DNA of 32,189 nt from Pirellulales bacterium (lineage in GTDB: Bacteria; Planctomycetota; Planctomycetia; Pirellulales; Thermoguttaceae): assembly GCA_016933425.1 (NCBI GenBank), contig JAFGAY010000316.1, forward strand, positions 1 through 32,189, in the 5' to 3' direction. The notes below the pieces were generated by a model, which did no database searches, was not told the origin of the DNA, and saw nothing but the letters and a program-made list of their open reading frames with translations. Of this stretch, positions 14,285 to 21,743 are shown piece by piece (positions within the stretch are counted from its first letter, which is position 1; each line of letters starts with the position of its first letter). A program made the position numbers and the translations under genes.

Positions 14285-15772
14285 ATGATTTGCGTTAGTA
14301 TTGGTCGTAGTCGTCACAAAATGGTACTCGCCGAGCAGCGGCACCTGGTCGAGCAGGGAGCCGCGATGGTCGAATTGCGTTTGGATTACATCCGCGGCGA
14401 CGTGAACATCCGCCGGCTGCTGGCCGACCGGCCGTGTCCCGTCTTGATGAGCTGCCGCCGCGAGATCGACGGCGGCCGATTCGGCGGCGCCGAGCAGGAG
14501 CGGCTCATGCTCCTGCGCACGGCGATCGCCGAGGGCGTCGACTACATCGACCTCGAAGAGGATGTCGCCGGCTCGATTCCGCGGTTCGGCAAGACCAAGC
14601 GGGTCGTGAGCCTTCACGATTTTCGCAAAACGCCCGACGATCTCGACGCGATATACGGTCGTCTGGCCCAGCTCGATCCCGACGTCATCAAGATATGCAC
14701 GATGGCCAATCGGCCGAGCGACAACCTGCGAATGCTCCAACTGATCCAACAGGCGAAGGTTCCGACGGTGGGCATCTGCATGGGCGACATCGGCGTCCCG
14801 ACGCGGATTCTCGCCGGCCGGTTCGGCGCGCCGTTCACGTTCGCCACGTTCAGCCAGGAACGCACCCTCGCGCCGGGCCAGCTCAGCTTCGAGATGATGG
14901 CCAATGTTTTTCGCTACGATCGGATCAACGCCCAGACCGACGTCTACGGCGTCGTGGCCGATCCGATCGGCCACAGCCTGAGTCCGCTGATCCACAACGC
15001 GGCCTTCGCCGAAACGGGACAAAACAAGGTTTACTTGCCCTTCCGTGTTCCCCGCGAACACCTGAAGTCGTTTCTCGAGGAGGCCGACCAGTTGGGACTC
15101 AAGGGCCTCAGCGTGACGATTCCCCACAAGGAAGCCGTCTTGCCGATGTTGACCAAGGCCGACGGCGTCGTCCGCCGGATCGGCGCGTGCAACACGATCG
15201 TGTTGAACGGTAAGGATCGGGTCGGCTACAACACCGACTACCGCGCGGCCATGGAAAGCCTCGAGGAGGCGCTGGGCGGCGTCGACGGCGACGCGAATCC
15301 GCTGACCGGAAAAACGGCCTTGGTGCTCGGCGCGGGCGGGGTGGGCAAGGCGATTGCCTGCGGATTGGCCCGCCGCGGCGCGGTCGTCGTCCTGGCCGAC
15401 GGAAAACCGCGCGTCGCCGAACGGCTGGCCGTCGCGCTCGAGTGCCGCACGGTCGATTGGGCCAAACGGCACACCGTCTCGGCCGACGTGCTCGTCAACG
15501 CCACGCCGGTCGGCATGCACCCCAACGTCGACGAAACGCCGTTTCCCAAACACCATCTCCGCCCGGCCATGGTGGTGTTCGACGCCGTCTACAATCCGGA
15601 GTCGACATTGTTGATCAAGGACGCGCGGTCGCGCAATTGCCGCGTGGTGACCGGCGTCGACATGTTCGTCCGCCAGGCGTGCCTCCAGTTCAAGCTGTTC
15701 ACCGGTCAGGACGGTCCGACCGACATTATGCGCGAGGTCGTCCGCCGCACGATCGCGGCGGCCAAGTACTGA
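14285..15772 (+). CDS. aroDE: Bifunctional 3-dehydroquinate dehydratase (type I) / shikimate dehydrogenase
   Basis: The track ORF begins inside mutL, but the type I dehydratase N-terminus (MICVSIGRSRHKMVLAE) starts at ATG 14285, giving 495 residues. Residues 1 to about 215 are the AroD part: MVELRLDYIRGD, the active-site His in VVSLHDFRKTP (about 111) and the Schiff-base Lys in DVIKICTMA (about 136). From about 217 on is AroE: VVADPIGHSLSPLIHNAAF, the catalytic Lys in SVTIPHKEAV (about 281), GYNTDYRAA with the catalytic Asp, the Rossmann motif VLGAGGVGKA and NATPVGMHP. The protein should convert 3-dehydroquinate to 3-dehydroshikimate and then reduce it with NADPH to shikimate. The same fusion order is known in plants and some bacteria. 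Shikimate kinase is encoded 400 nt downstream, so two or three consecutive pathway steps are clustered here. Confidence 0.95.
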   Translation: MICVSIGRSRHKMVLAEQRHLVEQGAAMVELRLDYIRGDVNIRRLLADRPCPVLMSCRREIDGGRFGGAEQERLMLLRTAIAEGVDYIDLEEDVAGSIPRFGKTKRVVSLHDFRKTPDDLDAIYGRLAQLDPDVIKICTMANRPSDNLRMLQLIQQAKVPTVGICMGDIGVPTRILAGRFGAPFTFATFSQERTLAPGQLSFEMMANVFRYDRINAQTDVYGVVADPIGHSLSPLIHNAAFAETGQNKVYLPFRVPREHLKSFLEEADQLGLKGLSVTIPHKEAVLPMLTKADGVVRRIGACNTIVLNGKDRVGYNTDYRAAMESLEEALGGVDGDANPLTGKTALVLGAGGVGKAIACGLARRGAVVVLADGKPRVAERLAVALECRTVDWAKRHTVSADVLVNATPVGMHPNVDETPFPKHHLRPAMVVFDAVYNPESTLLIKDARSRNCRVVTGVDMFVRQACLQFKLFTGQDGPTDIMREVVRRTIAAAKY

Positions 15773-15809
15773 TGTTTCCACAGCCCAAACCATAAGTAGG
15801 ATTAACGCA

Positions 15810-16043
15810 ATGAACAAATCAGGATTGCTTCCGGCAATGGTCGTTTCGGTTGCTCTTCTCCTCTCAAGCATTATTCTATTGATCGGCATGATCAAGCTGG
15901 GCGAGAAGATCGAGTTTGTCGGCTTGGCGGCACGTCACAGCGAGGTGGAATTGCGGAACGCGAATAACTTACCATTGAGGATCATTCTAGATGACAAATC
16001 CGCGTTGAAAATGAGTCCCAGCCAAGCGTCCAACGAGAAATAA
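15810..16043 (+). CDS. Small single-span membrane protein, unknown function
   Basis: 77 residues with a hydrophobic N-terminal segment LLPAMVVSVALLLSSIILLI (about 6-25) and a polar, charged C-terminal part. The ATG at 15810 is preceded by a GTAGGA-like stretch about 11 nt upstream. It lies 37 nt after aroDE on the same strand and has lower GC than its neighbours. I do not recognise a family. The membrane span, the plausible ribosome-binding site and the tight placement favour a real gene, but there is no homology evidence. Confidence 0.5.
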   Translation: MNKSGLLPAMVVSVALLLSSIILLIGMIKLGEKIEFVGLAARHSEVELRNANNLPLRIILDDKSALKMSPSQASNEK

Positions 16044-16078
16044 TGAGAGCCTAGCCGACACTTCATTGAATGTTCCCT

Positions 16079-16096
16079 CGTGGGCTTCCGCCCACG
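16079..16096. repeat. CGTGGGC-ttcc-GCCCACG palindrome
   Basis: A perfect 7-bp hairpin with a UUCC tetraloop in the short spacer before aroK. No T-tract follows, so it is not an intrinsic terminator. It resembles the other small palindromic elements in the window's spacers. Confidence 0.6.
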
Positions 16097-16174
16097 GCTA
16101 TGAATATCCTTGGGACCTCTACGGAACTTCCAACATCGAGTTTCTGAAGCTCTCTCTTATCTCCCGCTCCCTCC

Positions 16175-16714
16175 ATGTCCTTGACCCTCATTGGCTATCG
16201 TGCGACGGGCAAAACGACGCTGGCCCGGCTGTTGGCCGAGCGGCTCGGTTGGGATTGGATCGATGCCGACGTCGAAATCGAGCGCCGCGCAGGCAAGTCC
16301 ATCGCGAGGATCTTCGCCGACGAGGGGGAAGCCGCGTTCCGCGAGCTCGAGGTCGCCGTTACGGCCGATTTGTGCCGCCGCGAGCGGCTTGTGCTGGCCG
16401 CCGGCGGCGGGGCGCCGATGCGCGAGGAAAACCGCCGGGCCATGCGGGCCGCCGGGCCGGTCGTCTGGCTTCGGGCAACGCCCGATACGATTCACCGGCG
16501 GATGTCGGGCGACGCGACCACGGCCGCCCGCCGCCCCAACCTGACCGACTGGGGGGGCCTGGCCGAGATCGTTGAACTGCTCCGGCGTCGGGAACCGATC
16601 TATCAAGAGGCGGCCGATCTGGCGATCGACACCGAAGGCAAGACGCCCGACCAGCTTGCCGACGAGATTCTGGACCGGCTTCATCTTCCTCCCGGCCCCG
16701 AGAACCCAACGTGA
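16175..16714 (+). CDS. aroK: Shikimate kinase
   Basis: 179 residues, a usual length for AroK/AroL. The Walker A is GYRATGKTTLAR (about 7-18), the shikimate-binding Asp pair is in IDADVEIERRAGKSI, and GEAAFRELE, LAAGGGAPM and the lid/arginine region TAARRPNLTD complete the signature. It phosphorylates shikimate to shikimate 3-phosphate with ATP. It acts after AroDE, encoded just upstream, which supports the assignment. The start ATG 16175 gives the expected N-terminus MSLTLIGYRATGK, although no strong Shine-Dalgarno is visible. Its stop overlaps the GTG start of the prepilin-peptidase-like gene (GTGA), suggesting coupled translation. Confidence 0.95.
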   Translation: MSLTLIGYRATGKTTLARLLAERLGWDWIDADVEIERRAGKSIARIFADEGEAAFRELEVAVTADLCRRERLVLAAGGGAPMREENRRAMRAAGPVVWLRATPDTIHRRMSGDATTAARRPNLTDWGGLAEIVELLRRREPIYQEAADLAIDTEGKTPDQLADEILDRLHLPPGPENPT

Positions 16715-17976
16715 ATTGGATACCAACCATCCCGATCGAGGCGCGGCTCGCGGTTCTTTTCGCGCTCGGCGGCGTGTTGGGCAGTCTGGCCAACCTGGCG
16801 ACCTACCGGCTGGCCTGGCACAAGCGATCGATCAGCCCGCTGTCGCCGCCCGATCCCGGCGCGCCGCCGCGCGTGTGGTTCGACCGCGTGCCCATCTTCG
16901 GGTGGCTTGGCTTGTGGCGCGAGTCGGCCGTTCATGGCCGTGGTTTTTGGATCCGGCCCATGCTGGTCGAGCTTCTCGCGGCTTTCGGTCTGGCGTGGCT
17001 CTATTACTGGGAAGTGGTCGAGGTCGGCCTTCTGCCGCCCGAGCAGCGGCGCAACGTGCCGGCCGCGTGGCAGATGATGCTCCACGCTCAGTTTGTCGTC
17101 CACGCGATCCTATTCTGGTTGATGCTCGCGGCGTCGTTGATTGATCTGGACGAAAAAACGATTCCCGACGAGATTACCGTGCCGGGGGCGCTCGTGGGCT
17201 TGGCGTTGGCCGTAATGTTGCCGGGGGCCGCATTGCCCGACTGGCGGCGGCTGACTCCGTTGATCGCCGATGGCGAGTGGTCCACGATGACGCTCGGTTC
17301 GCCCGTCGCTCCGCCCGACGGCTATCCGGCCGCGTGGCCGCTCGCGCTGGGATTGGCTTGTTGGGCCCTGTGGTGCTTTGGCCTGCTGCGGCGCGATTGG
17401 TACGCGCGCCATGGTTTGGGTCGGGCCGTGCGGCTTTGTCTGGCGCGGCTCGCCCGAACGCCGTCGACTCCGTGGATCGGCGTCATGGCGGGCATGGGCG
17501 CCGCCTTGATCGTGCTGGTTTGGACGCTCGGGGGGCCGCGATGGACCGCGTTGCTCAGCGCGTTGGTCGGCATGGCCGCCGCGGCCGGCATTGTCTGGAC
17601 CGTCCGGCTGGTCGGCGGCGCGGCGATGGGCCGCGAAGCGATGGGGTTTGGCGACGTCACGCTCATGGCCATGATCGGCGCTTATGTCGGCTGGCAGGCT
17701 TCGGTCTTTATTTTCTTTCTTTCGCCGCTGGTCGCGGTGGTGGTCGGCGTGGCGCGCTATGTCGTCTGCCGCGACAAGGAAATTCCCTTTGGTCCGTTTC
17801 TTTGTCTGGCAACCGTTTTTGTCGTGCTTCGCTGGGATGCCGTTTGGAATTGGGCCTCGGCCATGTTCCGGCCCGCCTGGCTCGTGCCGGCGTCGCTAGG
17901 CGTGTGCGCCGTCTTGTTGGGCGTATTTTTAACGGTGTGGCAAATGATCAAGCGGATTCTCTTTCGCCCACGATGA
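16711..17976 (+). CDS. Prepilin peptidase-like (A24 family) membrane aspartyl protease, atypical
   Basis: 421 residues, strongly hydrophobic. The first segment LGGVLGSLANLATYRLA resembles the entry helix of PilD-type peptidases. The two catalytic aspartates are in SLIDLDEKTIPDEITVPG (about D145) and MGFGDVTLMAMIGAYVGWQ (GxGD, D315). The cytoplasmic loop retains WFDRVPIFGWLGLWRES but lacks the paired CxxC zinc cysteines of classical prepilin peptidases. About 170 residues separate the two aspartates, roughly 100 more than in PilD, including a soluble stretch around 178-205. Known members cleave type IV pilin or pseudopilin leaders, and some also methylate. No pilin gene is nearby, so the substrate is unknown. 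The GTG start overlaps aroK by 4 nt. Family call is good; the exact activity is uncertain. Confidence 0.8.
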   Translation: MNWIPTIPIEARLAVLFALGGVLGSLANLATYRLAWHKRSISPLSPPDPGAPPRVWFDRVPIFGWLGLWRESAVHGRGFWIRPMLVELLAAFGLAWLYYWEVVEVGLLPPEQRRNVPAAWQMMLHAQFVVHAILFWLMLAASLIDLDEKTIPDEITVPGALVGLALAVMLPGAALPDWRRLTPLIADGEWSTMTLGSPVAPPDGYPAAWPLALGLACWALWCFGLLRRDWYARHGLGRAVRLCLARLARTPSTPWIGVMAGMGAALIVLVWTLGGPRWTALLSALVGMAAAAGIVWTVRLVGGAAMGREAMGFGDVTLMAMIGAYVGWQASVFIFFLSPLVAVVVGVARYVVCRDKEIPFGPFLCLATVFVVLRWDAVWNWASAMFRPAWLVPASLGVCAVLLGVFLTVWQMIKRILFRPR

Positions 17977-17977
17977 C

Positions 17978-18508
17978 ATGGAGCCCGCCATGGATCGACG
18001 GTTCGAGACGGTGACTCACCTGGGCCAAGGCGCCGACGTCCTCCGGCGGCGCTGCCATGGAGTGATCGAATCGCGCGACGGCCGATTCGATCGGGTCCGC
18101 ACGCGGCGCTGGCCGAAGCTTCCTTCGTTGGGCGGCGTGATTCTGTTCGGCCAGATCCGCCACCGCCTGATCGCCGGCGACCGATGCCGGCTCTTCTACG
18201 ATCAGCCGCGGCGCCACGCCAATTACCTGGCGGTCAAGTACATCGACTCGGGCAAGGGGACGAGCTATCAGACATTCCGCCGCGCGCTGGAAGTGCTCGA
18301 CGAGATCGCGCGGATCAAGCGGACCGACGCCCTGTTGTGCGAACTGGCCACCTGGAGCATCACACGCGAAATGATGGTTCGCTGGGGCTGGGAACCCCAT
18401 CCGGTAAGCCGATGGCGGCGGCACTACATCCGACGATTCTACGGCGACTATCCCCCGCGTCCCGCCTGGCTCGAAGAACACTTGGCCGCGGCGGCAGAGT
18501 GGCACTGA
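17978..18508 (+). CDS. Hypothetical protein, possibly acyltransferase-like
   Basis: 176 residues starting one base after the prepilin-peptidase-like stop; an alternative ATG is at 17990. It is rich in Arg, Trp and His, has no membrane segment and no clear motif. The C-terminal half (DALLCELATWSITREMMVRW, then GWEPHPVSRWRRHYIRRFYG) resembles the tail of small GNAT-like proteins, where a helix is followed by a WGW-type strand, but I cannot confirm this. Tight coupling to the upstream gene suggests co-expression. Its last codons, including the tga stop, run into a palindromic repeat region. Confidence 0.6.
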   Translation: MEPAMDRRFETVTHLGQGADVLRRRCHGVIESRDGRFDRVRTRRWPKLPSLGGVILFGQIRHRLIAGDRCRLFYDQPRRHANYLAVKYIDSGKGTSYQTFRRALEVLDEIARIKRTDALLCELATWSITREMMVRWGWEPHPVSRWRRHYIRRFYGDYPPRPAWLEEHLAAAAEWH

Positions 18509-18795
18509 CGGAAGAGGCTGAATGAAGTGTGCCACTGGCTCCGCCAGTGCCGTGGTTGGGTTGACGTTCCATTTTGTTGGGGGTAAAGGTGGGGCATGTC
18601 GTCGGGGTGTCACTACTCCCGCGAAGGTCAGTAAGAAGGATTATCGCTATTCGGATGAAAGTTTATGTGCTTTTATTGGCTTTTGCACGGCCAATGAACC
18701 GAGGCCGACCAACGGGAGGCCGGTAAATGGGCCAGATACGTTGGCAAAACGGGTCATTGGTCATTATCCACGCAAACATCAATAAGGAGTTCTCG
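18509..18795. other. Intergenic region before small basic gene
   Basis: 287 nt. It holds a palindromic CACTGGC element at 18533-18549 and an ATTGGC...GCCAAT inverted pair around 18676-18696. A purine-rich AAGGAG Shine-Dalgarno at 18784-18789 serves the next gene. No credible ORF or recognised RNA. Confidence 0.5.
18533..18549. repeat. CACTGGC-tcc-GCCAGTG palindrome
   Basis: A perfect 7-bp stem with a 3-nt loop, embedded in gtgccactggctccgccagt. The sequence agtggcactga ending the upstream CDS at 18508 repeats the arm motif. Likely a small dispersed palindromic element. Confidence 0.65.
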
Positions 18796-18927
18796 ATGAC
18801 CAAGGGCAAAGGTTCGGGCCGAAAGACACGCAAGATCGTCCGGGCTCCGGCGACTAAATTCGGTCACATGCAAAAGAAAGGCCGGGTTCAGTTGACCACG
18901 AAAAACACGAAATACACGAAAAAGTAA
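18796..18927 (+). CDS. Small basic protein (43 aa), unknown function
   Basis: The track gives a longer frame from 18727, but the ATG at 18796 has a near-perfect AAGGAG 6 nt upstream and starts MTKGKGSGRKTRKIVRAPAT. The product is 43 residues, about one third Lys/Arg, with no hydrophobic segment, so an RNA- or ribosome-associated role is possible but unproven. The last ten residues (TTKNTKYTKK) are encoded by a copy of the ACGAA-type intergenic repeat, which also provides the stop. The UbiD gene starts 2 nt after this stop. The strong ribosome-binding site and coupling argue for a real gene. Confidence 0.6.
   Translation: MTKGKGSGRKTRKIVRAPATKFGHMQKKGRVQLTTKNTKYTKK
18895..18921. repeat. ACGAA-type 9-nt-period repeat inside a CDS end
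   Basis: accacgaaaaacacgaaata followed by cacgaaa is the inverse of the CTTCGTG repeat at 9671 (19 of 27 positions). It lies inside the last codons of the small basic gene and just before the UbiD start. Confidence 0.7.
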
Positions 18928-18929
18928 CT

Positions 18930-20768
18930 ATGGGCTACCGCACGCTCCGCGAGTGCGTCGACGATTTGGCGGCGACAGGCCAATTGGTCCGCGTCGACGC
19001 GCCCATCGATCCACGGCTTGAAATGGCCGAAATTCAACGCCGCGTATTTCGCACCGCCGGGCCGGCGATTTATTTCGCCAACGTGCGCGGCTGCCAATTT
19101 CCCATGGTGAGCAACTTGTTTGGCGCCATGGAGCGGATGCGGTATCTTTTCCGCGACGCGCTCGACACGCTGTCCCGGCTGGTCAGACTTCAAGTCGACC
19201 CGGCCGATCTGCTTCGACGACCGCGAATGTATCTCGACGCGCCGCGCGGCGCGTGGCACAGTCGGCCGCGGCGCGTGCGCGGCGGACCGGTGCTGGCCCA
19301 TCAAACAACGATCGGCCAATTGCCCCAGTTGGTCAGTTGGCCGGACGACGGAGGCGCTTACGTCACGCTGCCGATCGTCTACACGGAGGATCCCGATCGC
19401 CCCGGAGTGACTCACTCGAACCTGGGCATGTACCGCGTGCAGCTTTCCGGCGGACAATATCGGCCCGACGAGGAAGTCGGCATGCACTATCAGATTCACC
19501 GCGGCATCGAGGCCCATCACGCGGCCGCGCTGCGACGCGGCGAGCCGCTTCGGGTCAATGTGCACATCGGCGGGCCGCCGGCGCTGGCGGTGGCGGCCGT
19601 CATGCCGCTGCCCGAGGGCGTGAGCGAACTGGCGATGGCCGGCGTGCTCGGCGGACACCGCGTGCCGATGATCGTCGGACGCGAGCCGCTGCCGATCGCG
19701 GCCGAAGCCGATTTTTGCATCTGCGGCACGCTGGATCCCAACCGCCGGCTGCCCGAGGGACCGTTTGGCGACCACCTGGGTTATTACAGCTTGGCGCACG
19801 CATTTCCCGTGCTTCGCGTGGATCGGGTGTATCACCGGGAGGGAGCCATTTGGCCGTTCACGGTCGTCGGCCGCCCGCCACAAGAAGACTCGATCTTCGC
19901 CGAGCTGATTCACGAGATTTCAGCCCCGGCCATTGCCGAAACGATTCCCGGGGTGCGTGCCGTCCACGCGGTCGAGGCGGCCGGGGTCCACCCGCTGTTG
20001 CTGGCGCTGGGCAGCGAGCGGTACTTGCCCCAGGAGCCGCGCCGGCCGCGCGAGTTGCTGACCCAGGCCAACGCGATCCTGGGACGCGGCCAGCTTTCGC
20101 TGGCAAAATACGTCTGGATCGCGGCAGCCGAGGACGATCCGACGCTCGACGTTCGCCGGGTCGACGCTTTTCTGACGCACGTTCTGGCCCGGATCGACTG
20201 GCGGCGCGACGTCCATTTCCAGACGCAAACCACGATCGACACGCTCGACTACAGCGGCCATGGACTGTGCGCCGGTTCGAAAGTCGTTATCGCGGCGGCC
20301 GGCGGTCCACAACGCGAGTTGCCCGCGGAGTTGCCCGACGATCTCGCGCTCGATCCCCGGCGGGGCATCGCCGATCCGCGGGTAGCGATGGCCGGCGTGC
20401 TGGTCGTCCGCGGGCCCGACTATGCGCACGATCGCGAGGCGGTCGCCCATTGGGCCGCGTCGCTCGATCGGCGCGCGAGCATCAACCGGTTTCCGCTCGT
20501 TGTCGTGGTCGACGACGCCGAATTTACGGCCCGAAACCTGGACAACCTGCTTTGGGTCACCTTCACCCGAAGCAACCCGGCGGCCGACGTCCACGGGATC
20601 GAGTCGTTCGTCGAAGACAAGCACTGGGGCTGTCGGGGCTCGTTGGTGATCGACGCCCGGACCAAATCGCACCACGCCCCGCCGCTGGTCGAGGACCCGG
20701 AGATCACGCGCCGCGTCGACCGGTTGGCCGCGCCCGGCGGACCGCTGCATGGGGTGATTGGGAATTAG
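18930..20768 (+). CDS. UbiD-family prenylated-FMN decarboxylase
   Basis: 612 residues, longer than E. coli UbiD (about 500) and like the long UbiD forms annotated in menaquinone pathways. Family features: SNLGMYRVQLSGG with the conserved Arg near residue 169, GGPPALAVAAVMPLPEG, LPEGPFGDHLGYYS carrying the active-site acid pair E276 and D281, and a C-terminal WVTFTRSNPAADVHG plus DARTKSHHAPPL. UbiD enzymes use prenylated FMN, made by UbiX, to decarboxylate aromatic or unsaturated acids. No ubiX or mqn gene is in the window, so a futalosine-type menaquinone role is only inferred from length. It starts 2 nt after the small basic gene and has no Shine-Dalgarno of its own, so translation is probably coupled. 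The stop codon lies within a GGGATTT repeat. Confidence 0.88.
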   Translation: MGYRTLRECVDDLAATGQLVRVDAPIDPRLEMAEIQRRVFRTAGPAIYFANVRGCQFPMVSNLFGAMERMRYLFRDALDTLSRLVRLQVDPADLLRRPRMYLDAPRGAWHSRPRRVRGGPVLAHQTTIGQLPQLVSWPDDGGAYVTLPIVYTEDPDRPGVTHSNLGMYRVQLSGGQYRPDEEVGMHYQIHRGIEAHHAAALRRGEPLRVNVHIGGPPALAVAAVMPLPEGVSELAMAGVLGGHRVPMIVGREPLPIAAEADFCICGTLDPNRRLPEGPFGDHLGYYSLAHAFPVLRVDRVYHREGAIWPFTVVGRPPQEDSIFAELIHEISAPAIAETIPGVRAVHAVEAAGVHPLLLALGSERYLPQEPRRPRELLTQANAILGRGQLSLAKYVWIAAAEDDPTLDVRRVDAFLTHVLARIDWRRDVHFQTQTTIDTLDYSGHGLCAGSKVVIAAAGGPQRELPAELPDDLALDPRRGIADPRVAMAGVLVVRGPDYAHDREAVAHWAASLDRRASINRFPLVVVVDDAEFTARNLDNLLWVTFTRSNPAADVHGIESFVEDKHWGCRGSLVIDARTKSHHAPPLVEDPEITRRVDRLAAPGGPLHGVIGN

Positions 20769-20803
20769 GGATTTGGGGATTTAGGGATTTGGGGGGCGGG
20801 GGG
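20760..20803 (+). repeat. GGGATTT telomere-like, G-quadruplex-prone repeat
   Basis: Runs of 3-6 G separated by 4-5 nt of AAT/ATTT (ggg aatta ggg attt gggg attta ggg attt gggggg). It begins inside the last codon of UbiD and includes its tag stop. It is the inverse of the CCCAAAT repeat at 6564 and sits between convergent UbiD and DgkA-like genes. Confidence 0.75.
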
Positions 20804-20828
20804 TCGTTTTTCCCACGTGGCGGGCGAT

Positions 20829-21221
20829 TCAGAAATATCCCATCAAATCGCCCAAACCGTGGACGAGGACGATAATCCCCACGATCGATGCGCCGATCGA
20901 CGTCAGAAGCACTGCGGCACTGCCGATGTCCAGAGCCTCGCCCACGTGGGGATCGGTTTCGTCGGTGATGGCCCGAGCCATCGACTCCAGCGCGCTGTTG
21001 AACATTTCGGAGGCGAGCACGGCGAAGATGCACAGCACCAGAAGGCACCAGTCGACGTGGTTCAGGTGCAATAAGGCCCCGGCCACGAGCACTACGGCGG
21101 CGGCGAAGAAATGGACGAAAAAACTGCTTTGGCCGCGAATGCCGCAATTCAGACCGTGAAACGCGTCGCGGAACTTTTCCCTCCAGTTTCGTTCCGGCCG
21201 GAGATGGCTTGGTTCGGACAT
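20829..21221 (-). CDS. dgkA: Diacylglycerol kinase / undecaprenol kinase family membrane protein
   Basis: The track ORF starts at 21413, but MSEPSHLRPERNWREKFRDA at ATG 21221 gives 130 residues, the usual DgkA size. Three hydrophobic helices are visible (FFVHFFAAAVVLVAGALLHL, WCLLVLCIFAVLASEMF, and AAVLLTSIGASIVGIIVLV). The family signature appears as SEMFNSALESMARAIT with the conserved acid-x-x-Asn-x-x-x-Glu, then EALDIGSAAVL, where the common KD is LD. Enzymes of this family phosphorylate diacylglycerol in Gram-negatives or undecaprenol in Gram-positives; which applies here cannot be told. It is convergent with UbiD. The gene symbol denotes the family. Confidence 0.85.
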   Translation of the reverse strand: MSEPSHLRPERNWREKFRDAFHGLNCGIRGQSSFFVHFFAAAVVLVAGALLHLNHVDWCLLVLCIFAVLASEMFNSALESMARAITDETDPHVGEALDIGSAAVLLTSIGASIVGIIVLVHGLGDLMGYF

Positions 21222-21743
21222 GGCAACGGCCTTGCTAGGGAGACGATTCGCGCGGTCACGGCGTGCCACCAGGATAACCATCCCCAGGTCCCCAAACAAG
21301 CGGCACCAGGTTTCCGGAGGCAGTAACGGATTATGGGTCTGCGGTATGGGGTATGCGCTGGAGGGCCACGCTCCGTCGTGGCCACCGCAGCCCTCGATCG
21401 TTTGGCGAACCATGAGAATTCCGTCCCGCGAAGCGGGAAAATCCGATCATTGCGGCCGCCCCGTGGCCCCCCGGGCACTGCCGTATTGGCAGCCGGTTTT
21501 CAAAGAGGAAAAGGAAAAACCATCCGAACCGCTTTTCCCGGACCCATCGAATAACACCGTAAGACCTTGTTCGACAAGCAGTTACAATTTGTCACACCAG
21601 GCACTATTGTTTTTTCACACGCTTGGTATCGAGTTTGCGGCGTGGTGTCGAGCGGGCTAGGTTTTTCCAGGTTTTTGCATTATCGGCCATCGGGCCTCAT
21701 TTGTGGGTTTGGTGGTCCGACGTCCGACAGGATCTTGGCAGCG
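21222..21743. other. Divergent intergenic region dgkA / response regulator
   Basis: 522 nt without a convincing gene. It holds a second copy of the GGAGGGCC palindrome (21359-21383), hairpins TCCCGC-gaa-GCGGGA (21424-21438) and CTGCC-gtatt-GGCAG (21478-21492), and a TACAAT hexamer at 21583-21588 without a good -35. Promoters for both flanking genes are expected here but none is clear. The frames that cross it (for example 21220-21660) have no recognisable protein character. Confidence 0.55.
21359..21383. repeat. GGAGGGCC(G/A)CGCTCCGTCGTGGCC palindromic repeat, copy 2
   Basis: Differs from 14157-14181 at one base. Here the stem GGCCACG-ctccgt-CGTGGCC is perfect. Confidence 0.8.

Noticed and set aside
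16066-16575. 169-aa plus ORF overlapping aroK
   Set aside because: Out-of-frame reading of aroK with an Arg-rich composition; aroK is certain.
18520-18780. Possible riboswitch upstream of the small basic gene
   Set aside because: The gtgccactg sequence briefly recalls a cobalamin riboswitch element, but it is explained by the palindrome, and no other conserved riboswitch box was found.
21424-21438. TCCCGC-gaa-GCGGGA as terminator
   Set aside because: Followed by AAAATCC on plus and by no T-run on minus, and no gene ends next to it.
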